DNA of 64,000 nt, taken from NCBI GenBank assembly GCA_021399435.1, contig JAJTUP010000145.1:1-64000 (forward strand), in the 5' to 3' direction. Each line of letters opens with the position of its first letter. Position 1 is the stretch's first letter. Of this stretch, positions 62,461 through 64,000 are shown one piece after another. The notes under the pieces were generated by a model. It saw nothing but the letters and a program-made list of their open reading frames with translations. It was not told the origin of the DNA and ran no database searches. Source of the stretch: Diaporthe sp. PMI_573. Taxonomy: Eukaryota > Ascomycota > Sordariomycetes > Diaporthales > Diaporthaceae. The position numbers and the translations under genes were made by a program.

Positions 62461-62928
62461 ATGTCAACCCCCGAGTACGTCATGGAACACGCACAATTTG
62501 AAATCTCTGGCAGTATCCTCATGTCAGGGCCCAATCGGGGGACAATGAGCAATGATGATTGGGCAGTCAAGACGGCGATTTTTACCTCGCACGCCCTTCG
62601 TCATCGATACACTGTTGATCCGCTCTCAGACTGGAAGGGTTATGTTGAAGACCGCCTCAAGAGATGGGTCTTGATTGAGCTGTTGAAGATGGATCCAGGA
62701 GTTCGGCCGCAACGTGTCGCTTCTACCGTTCCTCTATCCACGTACAACATCTCTCTTTCAGACAACTTTGTACCACCACAGACATGGGACTGCGCTGATG
62801 ATCAGATACCCGGATGGTATCGCGAGTGGGAAAATCAGAAATTTGGTCGAAGCATACTTAGGCTGCTTACACGTATTAATCCTGACTACGAAGCAAAGTC
62901 GTCTGTAAACCACAAAGTTGTACTGTAG
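62461..62928 (+). CDS. Unassigned small protein
   Basis: 155 residues from the ATG at 62461, uninterrupted. It starts one base after the inferred hAT end, so its promoter would lie in transposon sequence and the 5' end may have been changed by the insertion. The body is Trp-rich and mixed-charge (DDWAVKTAIFTSHALRHRY; DWKGYVEDRLKRWVLIELL), with no membrane segment or known motif. Confidence 0.45.
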   Translation: MSTPEYVMEHAQFEISGSILMSGPNRGTMSNDDWAVKTAIFTSHALRHRYTVDPLSDWKGYVEDRLKRWVLIELLKMDPGVRPQRVASTVPLSTYNISLSDNFVPPQTWDCADDQIPGWYREWENQKFGRSILRLLTRINPDYEAKSSVNHKVVL

Positions 62929-63272
62929 TACCATGGCGTCTTGAATTATCAAGCTGATAAGCTCAATCATCTGTGAAACCCTCTCTTGAATCGATCTGCC
63001 TAGTTGCAATAGTCTCTGCCTCTAACAGGATTATCCTGAGCTTTTGGACTTTATAGCGTCTGTCTCTAAAATGGTGCGCCTAAGTCATTTCTGGAGCCTT
63101 TTGGTCATGCTCTTTAGCCAAGCTGTAGCCACTGAAGAACGGCGGCGGGTGGCGGAGAGATCCCGGCCGGGCAGCGAGCGGGTTAGCGTCGACATCAGAT
63201 AGGGTAAATGGTGAAAGGAGGACAGTGTTTCTTGTTGTCTTGCATGTCAGATTATGCCGTCGGTCCGCTTGT
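62929..63272. other. Intergenic
   Basis: No coding signal; it lies between convergent genes. Confidence 0.5.
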
Positions 63273-64000
63273 TCAAACCCTGAATACTTCAAGTCCCATC
63301 CTGCCAGTCATCAAAGTCCAAATCCAGAGTCCATCTACGACACAAATATCAACGAAACTAAAGACAAGACTACCACCAAAAACGAGACTATGATAGGTCC
63401 AAGCCTTATCAGCCGACAAACTCGCTGTCTGACATACAATAGCCCAAGGCAACACATAGAGCAAATTGCTCGCTAGACTTTGCCAAAGGTACCACCCTGG
63501 TCGCGTTGCCAACAAGATTGTCGCTAGCATCGTAGACACGGCATAGAAGATGTAACACCAGTCGATAGTTCGCCACATCATTGCCGTCACGCCAGCAACC
63601 TCATCCGAGCCGCTGAGGTATCGGGCGAAAGGACGGGCACCGAAATATGTAAGGAACAGACAGACAGGGACCTCGATGATGAGAGCAATGATGAGGGAGA
63701 CGAGAGCTGGCCGGGTGATTTTGATGATGTTTTGCTTCGTAGGCTTTGGACGGCGGGTTTCAACCCCGATCGCCTGTCTCCAGGCACCCCATGCATGACC
63801 GACAAAAGCGAGGGAGGTCTGTTCGAGGGCTTGTACAGGGACCATGATAAGCCCCCATCGAATCGTGTTGAAAACGCCCCATGCTGTCGCATATGTTGAT
63901 CCCATTGACACGATGTTGCTGACTAGCCAGAGATAAAGTGCGTTGCGGATTGCCGACTCGCTGAAGGTCAGGATGCCGGGACGAAGCAAGATTAGAAGCG
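63273..64000 (-). CDS. MATE-family efflux transporter, C-terminal part (runs off the window)
   Basis: The frame is open from the window edge to the stop at 63273 (about 242 residues). It contains several membrane segments: [40 protein letters not shown] followed by [48 protein letters not shown] and [21 protein letters not shown]. The QALEQTS.A.VG..WGA segment matches fungal MATE transporters, which export small molecules using an ion gradient. The N-terminal half and the start lie beyond 64000, so integrity cannot be judged. Confidence 0.78.
   Translation of the reverse strand, partial: LLILLRPGILTFSESAIRNALYLWLVSNIVSMGSTYATAWGVFNTIRWGLIMVPVQALEQTSLAFVGHAWGAWRQAIGVETRRPKPTKQNIIKITRPALVSLIIALIIEVPVCLFLTYFGARPFARYLSGSDEVAGVTAMMWRTIDWCYIFYAVSTMLATILLATRPGWYLWQSLASNLLYVLPWAIVCQTASLSADKAWTYHSLVFGGSLVFSFVDICVVDGLWIWTLMTGRMGLEVFRV

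Noticed and set aside
1..64000. CRISPR arrays, rRNA or tRNA genes
   Set aside because: The repeats seen are transposon ends, LTRs and motif clusters without regular spacers. No tRNA A/B-box pair or cloverleaf and no rRNA-like stretch was recognised.

Overview
The window looks like an accessory, transposon-rich segment of a filamentous ascomycete genome. Coding genes carry short introns (about 36-180 nt) with GT..AG ends and CTAAY-like branch sites. The gene content is typically fungal: a HET domain, a STAND/NLR protein, APSES/KilA-N fragments, an FHA-kinase, a MYND finger, a VWA/Vint protein and a MATE transporter. The mobile elements (hAT, Ty3/Gypsy with chromodomain, Ty1/Copia) are also typical. 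Several genes and one transposon carry in-frame stops where a C-to-T change in a Gln or Arg codon is the simplest explanation, as repeat-induced point mutation (RIP) would leave. I saw no rRNA, tRNA or CRISPR.

Layout. 1-1310: no gene. 1319-13117: a decayed hAT transposon with an 8-bp target duplication (ACTGTAAG). Its transposase is split by a young chromodomain-type Gypsy element (3577-12468) with two identical 182-bp LTRs and a 5-bp duplication (GGTGC). 13177-17775: a Copia element reduced to gag plus RT/RNase H, abutting a truncated hAT transposase. 19-22 kb: a MYND protein, a BRCT protein that looks like the front end of a family X DNA polymerase, and a Gypsy scrap. 22437-24880: a second Copia fragment on the other strand carrying the part missing from the first (late gag, protease, integrase).

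25.5-38 kb is the best-preserved gene block. It holds a membrane-anchored AAA+ ATPase with a Lon-like ATPase core, a HET-domain protein whose first ~35 residues look like the tail of histone H2A.Z, and a 1569-residue STAND/NLR protein with a C-terminal zinc finger. Similar gene sets act in fungal allorecognition and programmed cell death; a joint function here is inference from family and proximity.

38.6-64 kb is a patchwork of broken or chimeric genes: half a Ca2+/H+ antiporter next to an F-box start, an alpha/beta hydrolase fragment, a zinc-finger gene remnant and a truncated VWA/Vint protein. Apparently intact small genes lie among them: a 210-residue chromodomain protein, a 115-residue two-exon gene and a C-terminally anchored membrane protein. 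Further on are a 143-bp hAT-type MITE, an FHA-kinase with a stop and frameshifts, two KilA-N/APSES fragments, a secreted cysteine-containing protein cut by an internally deleted hAT, a further hAT remnant, and a MATE transporter running off the right edge.

Exon boundaries were worked out by eye from reading frame and splice-site context, and no database search was possible.
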